Assembly (NCBI RefSeq): GCF_009696275.1
Contig: NZ_VUMI01000005.1
Coordinates: 123,696-187,695 of the forward strand
Direction: 5' to 3'
DNA from: Eisenbergiella porci
GTDB taxonomy: Bacteria > Bacillota > Clostridia > Lachnospirales > Lachnospiraceae
DNA length: 64,000 nucleotides
In this document: piece after piece, positions 10,955 through 20,189 of the stretch
Layout of the letters: each line of letters starts with the position of its first letter
How positions within the stretch are numbered: the first letter of the stretch is position 1
The notes under the pieces: generated by a model
The model's database searches: none
The model's input: the letters and a program-made list of their open reading frames with translations, nothing else
What the model was told of the DNA's origin: nothing
Position numbers and translations under genes: made by a program

Positions 10955-12571
10955 TTATTTTACCAGATCCATCGGGTCTATCATGCATTCCATAAGATAA
11001 GAGCAGTCATCTTTCAGGAAGGCGTCCAGCGCCCCGTCAATTTCTTCATTGCGGCTGACCCTGATAAAAGGAATATCGTAGGCCTCCGCCAGCTTATCCA
11101 GATGGGGCGTTCCCGCAATGTCAACTACCGAGTACCTGTCTTTATAGGAGTAATGCTGATATTCCCTTACCATGCCCAGATAGTTGTTGCGAAGGACCAC
11201 TATTTTCACCGGGATATGGTACTGCTGGATGGTTGCCAGCTCCATCATGGACATCTGGAAGGAGCCGTCGCCGCATACGGCGATTACCTGCTTGCTCATG
11301 TCGCCCAGCTTTGCGCCCATGGCGGCCGGAATGGAATAACCCATGGTGCCCATGCCGCCGGAGGTGAGGAAACGGCCTTCCCTGACCACATGGAAAGCGC
11401 AGGACCAGATCTGGTTCTGCCCAACATCAGCCACATAGACGCCGTCAGGCTTCATTTTTTCTGAAATGCGGTGAATCAGCGCTTCCGGATCCACATAGTC
11501 CGGATTGGGCTTCCGAAACTGCTTCATGCTGCTTTTGTAGCCCTCCAGGGTATGGAGCCATTCTTCATGCTCGCAGTCAATTTCCTGTTTTTCAAAATCT
11601 TCAAAAATGTATCTGGCATCTCCTACCAATGGAATGGTGGGACCGGCATTTTTGCCGATTTCAGCCGGATCAACATCAATATGTACCAGAACCTTGTCAT
11701 GGGTGATCAGGTCGGGCTGGTTCACGGAACGGTCCGCCACACGGGCGCCTACCATAATGAGCAGGTCCGATTCATTCATGGCGCGGTTGGCATAGGATTT
11801 TCCGTTATTTCCCACCATGCCGAAATACATGGGATGCTCCGTGGGCATAACGCCGATGCCCATCATGGTGGAAACCACGGGGATCCGGAACTTTTCGGAG
11901 AATCTGCGAAGCTCTTCGCAGGCGCCGCTGAGGGTAACACCGCCGCCGGCATAGATCAGAGGGCGTTTTGCCTTTTCCAGCTCACGGATAACCTTCTTGA
12001 TCTGCACCGCATGGCCCTTGACCGTAGGCTTGTAGGTTCTCATATTAACTTCATCCGGATAACGGAATTTGGAGATTTGGGCATTCTGGATATCAATGGG
12101 GACGTCGATGAGGACAGGCCCCTTTCTTCCGGTATTTGCCACATAAAAGGCTTCCTTGAAAATTCTGGGAATATCATTCACATCCCGGACAAGGTAGCTG
12201 TATTTTACAAAGGATTCCGCCGCGCCCGTAATATCGGCCTCCTGGAACACATCGCTGCCAAGCAGCTCGCTGTTCACCTGTCCGGTAATGCAGACCAGGG
12301 GAATGCTGTCTGCAAAGGCTGTTGCAATGCCGGTGATCAGATTGGTCGCCCCGGGGCCTGAGGTCACGGCGCATACGCCCACCTGGCCGGTCACTCGCGC
12401 CAGGCCGCTTGCCGCATGGGCCGCATTCTGTTCCGTCCTGATTAAAACAGTACTGATTTCAGAATCCAGAATGCTGTTATAAAAAGGACAGATTGCCACA
12501 CCGGGATAACCAAATACTTCCTTTATCCCTTCCAACTCCAGACACTTTACTATCGCATCCGCACCATTCAT
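10955..12571 (-). CDS. ilvB: Acetolactate synthase large (catalytic) subunit
   Basis: Thiamine diphosphate and FAD enzyme that condenses pyruvate units into acetolactate, or pyruvate and 2-oxobutyrate into acetohydroxybutyrate. 538 residues in three domains. The N-terminal PYR domain has the catalytic glutamate in RTEQNAAHAASGLAR, the central FAD-type domain runs about 190-340, and the C-terminal PP domain has the ThDP motif GDGSFQMSMMELATIQ ending in RNNYLG. The substrate loop reads FGYPGVAICPFYNSI where GYPGGA is more usual, so one glycine is valine. Same operon as ilvH and the upstream membrane protein (15 bp gap). Confidence 0.94.
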   Translation of the reverse strand: MNGADAIVKCLELEGIKEVFGYPGVAICPFYNSILDSEISTVLIRTEQNAAHAASGLARVTGQVGVCAVTSGPGATNLITGIATAFADSIPLVCITGQVNSELLGSDVFQEADITGAAESFVKYSYLVRDVNDIPRIFKEAFYVANTGRKGPVLIDVPIDIQNAQISKFRYPDEVNMRTYKPTVKGHAVQIKKVIRELEKAKRPLIYAGGGVTLSGACEELRRFSEKFRIPVVSTMMGIGVMPTEHPMYFGMVGNNGKSYANRAMNESDLLIMVGARVADRSVNQPDLITHDKVLVHIDVDPAEIGKNAGPTIPLVGDARYIFEDFEKQEIDCEHEEWLHTLEGYKSSMKQFRKPNPDYVDPEALIHRISEKMKPDGVYVADVGQNQIWSCAFHVVREGRFLTSGGMGTMGYSIPAAMGAKLGDMSKQVIAVCGDGSFQMSMMELATIQQYHIPVKIVVLRNNYLGMVREYQHYSYKDRYSVVDIAGTPHLDKLAEAYDIPFIRVSRNEEIDGALDAFLKDDCSYLMECMIDPMDLVK

Positions 12572-12585
12572 CTTCTATCCCTCCA

Positions 12586-13116
12586 TTATTTTCTAAATTT
12601 GCCGAAAAACTCCGCCAGCGGAGCTATGACATCATTCAAATCGGAAATTGCCTCATTCAGGCTTTCAATGTCCATCTGGTCTACCTTCTTCATGGTCTGC
12701 TCCACTGCCAGGCTGCTGGAATCCACCAGGGAATTGACATTGTCGGCCACATCCCCCAGTTCATCCAGCGCATCCTCCGCCATGGTCAGCGCCGTCGAGG
12801 CCTGCTCCAGAGTTCCTGAGGCCTGCTCCAGCGCCCTGGTCAGCCCGGGAAGCACACAGGCCACAAATATGAGGACAAGCGCTGCCAGAACCAGATTGGA
12901 AACCGCAAATATGCGGGTGAAAAACAGCTGCTTTTTCTGTAAGGCCGTCCGTTTTTCATCGGATTCCTTCAGCTGCTCCATCAGCTGCCTCACGGCCAGC
13001 TCAGTTCCGTCAGCCTCCCAGAGCTCGTCATGCTGGCTGTCATGGGGAAGATCATCCCACAGCTCTTCCTTTGGTTCCTCCGGCTCCCTTACTGCCTCTT
13101 TTTCATTCATTTCCAT
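12586..13116 (-). CDS. Single-pass membrane protein with coiled-coil tail, unknown function
   Basis: 176 residues. The acidic N-terminal region (about 1-60, rich in E, D, P) is followed by one membrane segment (about 69-93, IFAVSNLVLAALVLIFVACVL), then a heptad-like helix of A, L, E and Q residues (ALEQASGTLEQASTALTMAE) resembling chemoreceptor or DUF948-type helices, ending LAEFFGKFRK. Its start overlaps the end of metH by 14 bp and ilvB begins 15 bp after its stop, so it is translationally coupled inside a metabolic operon. No function can be assigned. Confidence 0.75.
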   Translation of the reverse strand: MEMNEKEAVREPEEPKEELWDDLPHDSQHDELWEADGTELAVRQLMEQLKESDEKRTALQKKQLFFTRIFAVSNLVLAALVLIFVACVLPGLTRALEQASGTLEQASTALTMAEDALDELGDVADNVNSLVDSSSLAVEQTMKKVDQMDIESLNEAISDLNDVIAPLAEFFGKFRK

Positions 13117-15586
13117 AGGTGCCTCCCATTCCCTCCCGGATACCCAGAAGGCGTCTGGCCAGTCTCACCGCATCCGCGGCGTCCCGGGCATAACCGTCTG
13201 CATGGATTTCGTCCGCATATTCCTGCGTAATGACCGCGCCGCCGATAATGATTTTGGCATCCAGGCCTTCTGCACGGGCCAGCTCTATCACGTGTCTCAT
13301 TTCCTGCATCGTGGTGGTCATCAGCGCTGACAGGCCGATAATGGAGGCGTGATTTTCCCTGGCGGCGCGGACGATGGTTTCCTTGGGAACATCCTTGCCC
13401 AGGTCAATGACCTGAAAGCCGTAATTTTTAAGCATGAGAGCCACCAGATTCTTGCCGATGTCATGGATATCGCCTTCCACCGTGGCTATGACCACAACAG
13501 GCATCTGCTCCCGCGAGCCTCCCGCCGAAAGCAGGGGCTCGAGAATGCCTATTGACAGCTTCATGGCTTCCGCGCTGGAAATCAGCTGCGGCAGGAAATA
13601 TTTTCCCTTATCGAAAAGCTCTCCTACCTGATTGATGGCAGGGATCAGGCAGTTATCCAGCAGTTCCTTAGCCGGAAGCCCTGCATCCAGCGCCCGGCGG
13701 GTAATCTGCCCGATGCCGCTCCGGTTTCCTTTAAGAACTGCGTTATAGACATCGGAGGAGGGGGAAGCTTCTGCGGGCTGCGCCGCTTTTGCTGCCTTTG
13801 AGACGGCCTTTGCGGGCGCTGCCTGGGCGCTGACGCCTGTGCAGGAGGCCGCGTACTCGATATAACGCAGATCGCTGCCTTCCTTGTGAAGAAGCATATC
13901 CGATGCAAAAGCGCTGGCAACAAGCAGCTCCGAAGAAGGATTGGCAATCGCCATGGTAAGCCCTGCCTGGATTGCCATCGTCAGAAAGACGCTGTTTACA
14001 TAGGCTCTCTGAGGCAGGCCGAAAGATATATTGGAAAGCCCGCATACGGTCGCCAGCTGTTTTTCCCTGCAGTAGCGGATGGTTTCCAAGGTTTCCAGCG
14101 CCGCATTGGGATTGGCTCCTACCGTTGTGACCAGGCCATCCACAATGATATCTTCCTTCGTAAGTCCACAGTCAATGGCCCGCTCCAGAATTTTACCGAT
14201 AATGTCCTTCTTCTCCTGCAGGCTTTCGGGGAGTCCCGCGTCGGATAAAGGAAGAAGGATAAACATGGCGCCGTATTTTTTTGCAATGGGAATCAGCTTT
14301 TCGAACTTTTCCGTTTCCAGGGAAATGGAATTGATAAGCGCCCGTCCGGGATAACGGCGCAGCGCAGCTTCTATTACGTCAATATGGCTGGAATCGATGG
14401 AAAGAGGCAGCTGGCTGACTCCCGCCACCTCCTCCATGGCTTTCAGCATCATTTCCTTTTCGTCAATACCGCTCATGCCCATGTTGACATCGAGAATGGA
14501 AGCGCCGCCCTCCTCCTGTTCCTGAGCAAACCTGGTTACCATTTCAAAGCTGCCCTCACGGAGCTCGGCCTGAAGCATTTTTTTGCCGGTAGGATTAATT
14601 CGTTCTCCTATGATAAGAAAGGGATCCTCCAGCCCGAAGGCAACCGTCCTGCGTTCGGAGGCCAGGAAGCGGGTTCCTTCCGGCCGGCGGCCGGTCCCGG
14701 CCGGCTTTACGGCATGGAAAGCTTTATGCAGGGCGGCGATATGCGCGGGTGTCGTTCCGCAGCAGCCGCCGATAATGGAAGCGCCGGCTTCACATACATC
14801 CCGCATTTCCCCTGCAAATTCCTCCGCCTGCATGCTGTAGACCGTCTTTCCCTCCGCATCCAGGGAAGGGAGTCCTGCATTGGGCTTGGCAATCACGGGA
14901 ACCCTGGTCACGGAAGCCATACTGCGTATGATCCGGGCCATCTGGCCGGGGCCTGTGGAGCAGTTCGCGCCTATCGCATCGGCTCCCAGGCTTTCCAGCA
15001 CCACAGCGGCAGTTGCCGCGTCCGTACCGTACAGGCTCCTTCCGTCGCCTTCAAAGGTCATGGTGACCATGACCGGAAGATCCGGGCAGGTCTCTTTGGC
15101 GGCGATAAGGGCGGCCCTGGATTCCTGCAGGCTCATCATGGTTTCCACAACAAGCAGATCCACGCCGGCCTCTTCCAGAAGGATTATCTGTTCTTTGTAA
15201 ACTGCAATCAGCTCTTCCAGCTCCATGCTTCCTATGGGGGCCAGCTGTTCGCCGGTCATGGTCAGATCTCCGGCAACCAGCGCCCTGCCGGACGCAGCTT
15301 TTCTGGAAACAGCTACCAGTTTATGGTTCACCTGCCGTATCTGCTCCTCCATGCCGTATTCCCTGAGCTTGCACCGGTTGGCCGTAAATGTCGGCGCATA
15401 TAAAATATCAGTCCCCGCTTCCACATATTCCTTCTGCAGGCCAATGAGGACATCTTCATTTTCCATTATCCATTTTTCCGGACAGACCCCGGCGGGCATG
15501 CCTCTCGTGATAAGGTTGGAGCCTGTGGCACCGTCCAGAAAAACCATTTTTTCCTTTACAAAATCTCTGAATTCCTGTTTTGTCAT
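13103..15586 (-). CDS. metH: Cobalamin-dependent methionine synthase lacking the reactivation domain
   Basis: Transfers methyl from methyltetrahydrofolate to homocysteine through cobalamin. In order: homocysteine S-methyltransferase barrel with zinc cysteines in GANCSTGPGQM and GGCCGTTPAHI (about 1-300); pterin-binding barrel (about 315-590; GERINPTGKKMLQAEL, ILDVNMGMSG); helical cap and B12-binding Rossmann domain (about 630-820) with the cobalt-ligand motif EGDIHDIGKNLVALML. The AdoMet-binding reactivation domain of aerobic enzymes is absent, as is usual in anaerobes. Start ATG 15586 follows GGAG at 9 nt; the ATG at 15601 lacks a site. No B12 riboswitch was recognised upstream. Confidence 0.93.
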   Translation of the reverse strand: MTKQEFRDFVKEKMVFLDGATGSNLITRGMPAGVCPEKWIMENEDVLIGLQKEYVEAGTDILYAPTFTANRCKLREYGMEEQIRQVNHKLVAVSRKAASGRALVAGDLTMTGEQLAPIGSMELEELIAVYKEQIILLEEAGVDLLVVETMMSLQESRAALIAAKETCPDLPVMVTMTFEGDGRSLYGTDAATAAVVLESLGADAIGANCSTGPGQMARIIRSMASVTRVPVIAKPNAGLPSLDAEGKTVYSMQAEEFAGEMRDVCEAGASIIGGCCGTTPAHIAALHKAFHAVKPAGTGRRPEGTRFLASERRTVAFGLEDPFLIIGERINPTGKKMLQAELREGSFEMVTRFAQEQEEGGASILDVNMGMSGIDEKEMMLKAMEEVAGVSQLPLSIDSSHIDVIEAALRRYPGRALINSISLETEKFEKLIPIAKKYGAMFILLPLSDAGLPESLQEKKDIIGKILERAIDCGLTKEDIIVDGLVTTVGANPNAALETLETIRYCREKQLATVCGLSNISFGLPQRAYVNSVFLTMAIQAGLTMAIANPSSELLVASAFASDMLLHKEGSDLRYIEYAASCTGVSAQAAPAKAVSKAAKAAQPAEASPSSDVYNAVLKGNRSGIGQITRRALDAGLPAKELLDNCLIPAINQVGELFDKGKYFLPQLISSAEAMKLSIGILEPLLSAGGSREQMPVVVIATVEGDIHDIGKNLVALMLKNYGFQVIDLGKDVPKETIVRAARENHASIIGLSALMTTTMQEMRHVIELARAEGLDAKIIIGGAVITQEYADEIHADGYARDAADAVRLARRLLGIREGMGGTYGNE

Positions 15587-15616
15587 CCTTTTTTTCTCCA
15601 TTTACAAATATGTAAC

Positions 15617-15625
15617 ATTCTAACA
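15617..15625 (-). promoter_or_regulatory. Extended -10 promoter for the metH operon
   Basis: Minus strand TGTTAGAAT, an extended -10 element about 31 bp ahead of the metH start, with no good -35. It would give a 5' leader of about 25 nt, too short for a riboswitch. The structured repeat lies just upstream. Confidence 0.5.
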
Positions 15626-15656
15626 TGAAAATAAACAAAAGAAAAGCGTCACCTTC

Positions 15657-15788
15657 GTTACTGTTCACTCCGTGACCAGTAACTGCATAAATCCATTAAA
15701 AATCGCCTGCGGCGATGGGATTTATGCACTCTTGAATCACTTTCTTACGTACTGTGCAGTAAATGCACAGTACTGAGTGAACAGTAAC
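15657..15788. repeat. Structured intergenic repeat, copy B
   Basis: 132 bp bounded by a perfect 14-bp terminal inverted repeat, GTTACTGTTCACTC and GAGTGAACAGTAAC. Inside are two strong stems: GCATAAATCC with GGATTTATGC enclosing ATCGCC/GGCGAT, and ACTGTGCA with TGCACAGT. Its reverse complement aligns with copies A (2667) and C (47255), including GTAAGAAAGTGATTCA. It lies between metH and the lipoprotein gene, which diverge. Confidence 0.85.
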
Positions 15789-15873
15789 TCACCTTCTCCG
15801 CCTTTATCATACCCTTGATTTCAGGCGCGGAATATGGTAAGTTGAATAGGAACATAACCGGAAAGGTACGATA

Positions 15874-16452
15874 GTGATGATAAAAACAGGAAAGACAGGC
15901 CTTCTGGCCGCCGCGTTTCTGGCTGCCGCACTGCTTGCGGGCTGCGGAAAGAATGCGGAGCTGGATAAATTTCATACGGAAATGGAAAATTTTACCCAAC
16001 AGGCGAACGAAACCTTTGATGTGCTTAATAATATTGATCCGGAATCTGATACCGCGATGGAGGATATGCTTACCGCGCTTGACGATCTGGCGGCGGAATT
16101 CAATACGCTGGCGGAAATTGAGGTGCCCAGGCAGTTTTCCGCAATAGAGAACCTCGCTGATGAGGCAGGGGACAATATGTCCCAGGCGGCAAGCCTGTAC
16201 CGGGAAGCCTATGGCGGAGAAGAATATAACGAAAATGTGGCCGCTGCCGCCGCTGAATATTATAACAGAGCAATAAAGCGGATCAATTATATCTCAGAGA
16301 TTCTGCAGGGAGAGATGCCTACGGATGATTCCATAGTTATTACTACGGAAAACGATGCGCCTGGCTTTAAAGAGGATGCCGAAGAAGGGGGAACGCAGAC
16401 GGGTGATACCGGTGCCGAAGGCGGTGAGGACGGAACCCCGGCTGCGGAATAA
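15874..16452 (+). CDS. Lipoprotein of unknown function
   Basis: 192 residues with a lipoprotein signal peptide (MIKTGKTGLLAAAFLAAA) and lipobox LLAGC, so the mature protein is lipid-anchored on the outer face of the membrane. The rest is acidic and helical (ENFTQQANETFDVLNNID; LTALDDLAAEFNTLAEIE) and ends in a low-complexity acidic tail. GGAAAGG lies upstream of the ATG pair at 15874. Monocistronic, followed by a strong terminator. No domain is recognised. Confidence 0.82.
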   Translation: MMIKTGKTGLLAAAFLAAALLAGCGKNAELDKFHTEMENFTQQANETFDVLNNIDPESDTAMEDMLTALDDLAAEFNTLAEIEVPRQFSAIENLADEAGDNMSQAASLYREAYGGEEYNENVAAAAAEYYNRAIKRINYISEILQGEMPTDDSIVITTENDAPGFKEDAEEGGTQTGDTGAEGGEDGTPAAE

Positions 16453-16491
16453 CCTTCTGAAGGCTCCATGGAGTATGGAAACAGAAAAAAC

Positions 16492-16531
16492 AAAAAGTCT
16501 TTCAGTGCTTTCGCATTGAAGGACTTTTTTT
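16492..16531 (+). terminator. Rho-independent terminator after the lipoprotein gene
   Basis: A stem between AAAAAGTCTTTCA and TGAAGGACTTTTTTT (one G-T pair), ending in seven Ts. Confidence 0.88.
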
Positions 16532-16649
16532 GATGGTCATTTTATCTGTTTTCCCTGCAAGTCAGTTCTGTTACCTCCAGTTTGAATATACAGGCATTCT
16601 CCGGCAGAGAGTTTTGGTCTTCCGCGAATTTTCTCCGCGGTTTTCTCCT

Positions 16650-18557
16650 CTAATTCCAATAGGCAGTGTTCATTCTGTCATATACGGTATCCATCAGTTC
16701 CACGGTCTGCTGCCGTTTGTTGGCACTTTCGGCAGGATACACCGGAGGGAGTATTTTCAGGGTAAGGCAGGGCCTGCGCTTCAGGATACCAATCAGACCG
16801 CCGGGCTGTCTGTAGGAAATCACCATGGGAAGTACCGGCACGCCGGTTTCACAGGCGGTAAGGAAGGCTCCCCGTTTGAATCCGCGGATTCCCTGATAAT
16901 AAGGATGCAGCACCACCTCCGGATAATAATGGAGCAGGTTTCCGTTCTGCACCCATTTCCTCGTCGCCTCCATAAAGCGTTTGAAACCCTGCTTGCTCTC
17001 CGGAATTGGAATAGCGCCCAGCAGACGTATAATATGGCGTATCAGCGGTATCCGGAAGTTGGATTCCAGCGTGGGGAAACATACATTACGGCTGCGCAGC
17101 ACATAGGAAACCATGATGCAATCCAACAGATGCACATGATTGCATACGGTGACAGCCCCGCCCTTTATGGCCTTCAGATTTTCCTTTCCTTCTATTTTCA
17201 GCCCCCAGATAGGTTTGATTATCAGCGCTACCAGCAGGTAAATGATAAGGCGTATCAGCCCTCCGCCCAGGATAAACAGAGGATTTGCAGGAAAAAAGTT
17301 ATAATTTCTCCGCACCTTGAAATGTAAGGGCGTCCACATCTTAATCAGATGCTTTTCTTCATATACGACACCGTCCCTGCTCTTGCCTTCCTGCGTGAAT
17401 TTCCTGCAGTTTTCAATCCGCCGGTTTTCCCTGTGAAAGTCTCTCAGTTCCTCTTCAAACATCTGCTCCATTTGCCGGACACAGCCATCCAGAGCGAAAT
17501 TCTTTCCATGTTCGCTGTATTCTACTTCCATACGCGCGCGCTCTGCAGGTTCACTCAGCCAGTAATCGATCTTTGCGGCAAGATCGTCGCTGCTGCCGGC
17601 CTGGAACAGGCTTCTTTCATCCAGGGCAAACTGCGGAGTGGCCGATTTGGGACTGTTGGCGATTACCGGGACGATGCCGCTGGAAAATGCCTCAATACAG
17701 GAGATAGCCTCAATTTCCGCATCCGCCGCATGGACATACACATCCGTTTCGGAAAGCAGGTTCACCAGCTGTTCATGGGAGAAGAACCGCATGACTGGTT
17801 TATTGGTCAGCTTCTGGGAACGCAGGCGGTAGCTTCCGTATTTCAGCCCCTGTCCTGCAAGCACCAGCTGAATACGTGATTCATATCGGGATTTGGCGAT
17901 GGCGTCAATCAGCACATCCTGCCGTTTTTCATTGGAAAGCCTGCCGATCATGAGCACAATGAATTTATCCTTAAGCTTATCTGATTTCTTCTTTTTCCGG
18001 TAAACAAAGTCCGGATCCACACCATTGGAAATCACATGAAGCTTTGCAGTATAGTGATTCGCCTTCAATTCCTCCGCTATAAATGTACTGGGGCAATGGA
18101 TATGGCGGAAATTCTTATAAAAATTGTCCCAGAAAAAACGGTACAGCCAGGCATTCACATTCTTCTGGCGGCCCAGATGCAGCGTATAGGTAATGTTTTC
18201 CGGCTGCACATGGAATGCGGCGGTATGGGGCACGCCCATTTCCTGAGCGATATGCAGCCCCCTTATGCCGAGCCAGAAGGGAAGCAGGAAATGCACCAGA
18301 TCCGCCCAGCCAATGGCTTCCTTAAGCACCTCTTCGTCCGGCTTGGCAAAGACCATTCCCTGCTTTGTTACGATATGGTGTACGATAGGCGGCAGAAAAT
18401 ATTCCTTCACCAGGTACTTCCCATTGCCGGAATTTCCTGTACTGACCACTCTGACCTCATGTCCGTGTGCATTCAGCGTGTGCGCCAGGCGCTGGGCAGT
18501 CATTGTGGTTCCGTTATTTCCTCTGTCATATTGATCGATTACTAATAAAATTTTCAT
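16650..18557 (-). CDS. Fused GT4 glycosyltransferase and PlsC-type acyltransferase
   Basis: 635 residues with two enzymatic parts. About 1-375 is a GT-B glycosyltransferase of family GT4: N-terminal MKILLVIDQYDRGNNGTT, the domain linker HVISNGVDPDFV, phosphate-binding MIGRLSNEKRQDVLIDAI and the nucleotide-sugar segment EAISCIEAFSSGIVPVIAN. After a hydrophobic segment (about 430-455) comes a glycerolipid acyltransferase domain with NHVHLLD (the HX4D catalytic motif), PIPESKQGFKRF and YPEVVLHPYYQGIRGFKRGA. The fusion implies synthesis of an acylated glycolipid at the membrane. A small membrane protein gene lies directly upstream (6 bp). Confidence 0.85.
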   Translation of the reverse strand: MKILLVIDQYDRGNNGTTMTAQRLAHTLNAHGHEVRVVSTGNSGNGKYLVKEYFLPPIVHHIVTKQGMVFAKPDEEVLKEAIGWADLVHFLLPFWLGIRGLHIAQEMGVPHTAAFHVQPENITYTLHLGRQKNVNAWLYRFFWDNFYKNFRHIHCPSTFIAEELKANHYTAKLHVISNGVDPDFVYRKKKKSDKLKDKFIVLMIGRLSNEKRQDVLIDAIAKSRYESRIQLVLAGQGLKYGSYRLRSQKLTNKPVMRFFSHEQLVNLLSETDVYVHAADAEIEAISCIEAFSSGIVPVIANSPKSATPQFALDERSLFQAGSSDDLAAKIDYWLSEPAERARMEVEYSEHGKNFALDGCVRQMEQMFEEELRDFHRENRRIENCRKFTQEGKSRDGVVYEEKHLIKMWTPLHFKVRRNYNFFPANPLFILGGGLIRLIIYLLVALIIKPIWGLKIEGKENLKAIKGGAVTVCNHVHLLDCIMVSYVLRSRNVCFPTLESNFRIPLIRHIIRLLGAIPIPESKQGFKRFMEATRKWVQNGNLLHYYPEVVLHPYYQGIRGFKRGAFLTACETGVPVLPMVISYRQPGGLIGILKRRPCLTLKILPPVYPAESANKRQQTVELMDTVYDRMNTAYWN

Positions 18558-18563
18558 ATTTAT

Positions 18564-19121
18564 TTACCAAGTATATTTCTTAAAATGCAGTTCTCTCAGG
18601 TCGCGCACTATCAGATAAGCAGCGGCATTTACAAAGAGAAACACCAGCAGGTTTACCCTGAATCCATGGCTGCCGGGAATCAGCGCATTGATTAGGAGTG
18701 TCAGAAGAAGCCAGCCTCCGTATACCAGTATCTGGAAAAGCTTCTGTCTCATATGGAACAGCCTTTGGTAGAAATATTTGGATAAAAACCATGCAACCAG
18801 GGGAATGACAGCCAGTTCAAGCACATAGGTCAGGGAAATGGGGATAAGCAGCACCGCATCCTCCCCGCCTGACAACGCTGAAACTGCCACCACTGCAACA
18901 AGAAGCAGATGATAACAGCAAAATACCTGTACCGCACGCTCTAATGTAAAAATATACCTTTCACAGACGGTCTGATACTCTTCCATATTACTGGCTTTTT
19001 TCCGGGCATATTCCTCCGGCGGACATCCCAGCGCCTCCTCCATGGATTGTTCCTTTTTGATGGCGGCCTTTGCAGTTTTTACCAGTTCCTCTCTGTTTTT
19101 TTCCAGTTCATATGCACACAT
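18564..19121 (-). CDS. Multi-pass membrane protein of unknown function
   Basis: 185 residues. A charged, helical N-terminal region (about 1-65) precedes four hydrophobic segments (around YHLLLVAVVAVSAL, VLLIPISLTYVLELAVIPLV, ILVYGGWLLLTLLINALI and VNLLVFLFVNAAAYLIV) and a short basic C-terminal tail. The start at 19121 has AGGAAG 5 nt upstream. It ends 6 bp before the glycosyltransferase-acyltransferase gene and is probably cotranscribed, which suggests a role in the same envelope lipid process. No family is recognised. Confidence 0.65.
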   Translation of the reverse strand: MCAYELEKNREELVKTAKAAIKKEQSMEEALGCPPEEYARKKASNMEEYQTVCERYIFTLERAVQVFCCYHLLLVAVVAVSALSGGEDAVLLIPISLTYVLELAVIPLVAWFLSKYFYQRLFHMRQKLFQILVYGGWLLLTLLINALIPGSHGFRVNLLVFLFVNAAAYLIVRDLRELHFKKYTW

Positions 19122-19180
19122 GCGTTCTTCCTGGAGATGCTCGCTGATTTCTGTAATGATATCTTCATTGCGTTTCTCCT

Positions 19181-19830
19181 CTATTCTTCCGTTTTTCTCG
19201 CTATAAACAGTTCAAAAGCATCTTCCGGCATGGGTTTTGCAAAATAATAGCCCTGACCGATATCGCAGTGTATGGAATGTATGAATTCCGCCTGGTCCGC
19301 ATCCTCCATACCTTCCGTTACCGTAGTAATCTGAAGCTCCCGCGCCAAAGTGATGATATTTTTCATAATGATATCCCGCTTTTCCTTCTCAGCCGTGTCG
19401 GAAAGGGAAACTCTGTCCAGCTTCAGTTCGTCAAAATCCAGCTCCTTTAAAATGTTCAAAGAAGAATATCCGCTTCCGAAATCATCCATGGAAACGGCAA
19501 AGCCCATCTTATGCAGTTCCCGGACAAGAGCCTTCATGATTCTTGACTGATTGACCGAAATACAGATATCGGCATACCCGTTTTTCTCAAGCCGGTTCAA
19601 AAAGGACAGGCTTCCTCCAGCATATACATATCCAAATCAGTAATAAAACCGTTTTGTTCAAATACAGGTATAAATTCGTCAGGATATATCCCAGCGCACA
19701 AGAGCCTCTGCACCGCAAACAAGTGCTGTAAGGATTCCTGCCGCTACGATAATCTGTTTTTTCAGGTTCCTGTCCTCTTTCATGATCTTCTCCAAAAGCG
19801 AATGGTATTTCGCCTTTCCATGTATGTATT
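19181..19830 (-). pseudogene. Broken EAL-domain (c-di-GMP phosphodiesterase) gene
   Basis: Pieces of one EAL domain lie in more than one frame. VCGAEALVRWDIS is in frame from 19783, then a stop; YPDEFIPVFEQNGFITDLDM and MLEEACPF lie in a second frame. The 3' part, 19181-19600, reads NRLEKNGYADICISVNQSR, MDDFGSGYSSLNIL, ELKLDRV and VTEGMEDADQAEF. The second break is explained by one missing T in a T5 run near 19608. The N-terminal sensor or GGDEF portion is missing. The gene sits at the left edge of the mobile region. Confidence 0.8.
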
Positions 19831-19895
19831 TGTTGAGTATAAATGACAGACAATATGCTTATTATAACCTAACCGATCATTTTTGTACAGCTTAT

Positions 19896-20156
19896 GAAAA
19901 TTCAAACAGCGCCGAAAGGCGCTGGATCCGCCCGGTGGTAGTTGGCAGAAAGAATTGGCTGTTCTCCGACACAGTGAACGGAGCGGAGGCCAGCATGGGC
20001 ATCTATATGGTCGTGGAGATGGCAAAACTTCATGGTCTGGATCCGTATAAGTATATGAAGTACGTCCTGGAGCAGCGGCCTGACTACAGATCATCCGACG
20101 AAGATTTAGAGAAACTTGCGCCGTGGTCGGCCAATGTTCAGGAAGTATGCAGGTAA
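19896..20156 (+). pseudogene. IS66 family transposase (TnpC) C-terminal fragment
   Basis: The frame ending at 20156 reads IRPVVVGRKNWLFSDTVNGA, then MGIYMVVEMAKLHGLDPYKY and LAPWSANVQEVCR, the conserved C-terminus of IS66 transposases. The rest of the transposase is absent on the left, where the EAL relic abuts. This is the 3' end of an IS66 whose terminal inverted repeat is at 20211-20221. Confidence 0.85.
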
Positions 20157-20189
20157 ATTTTATTCTGATTTAATGTATAGATTTATTCC

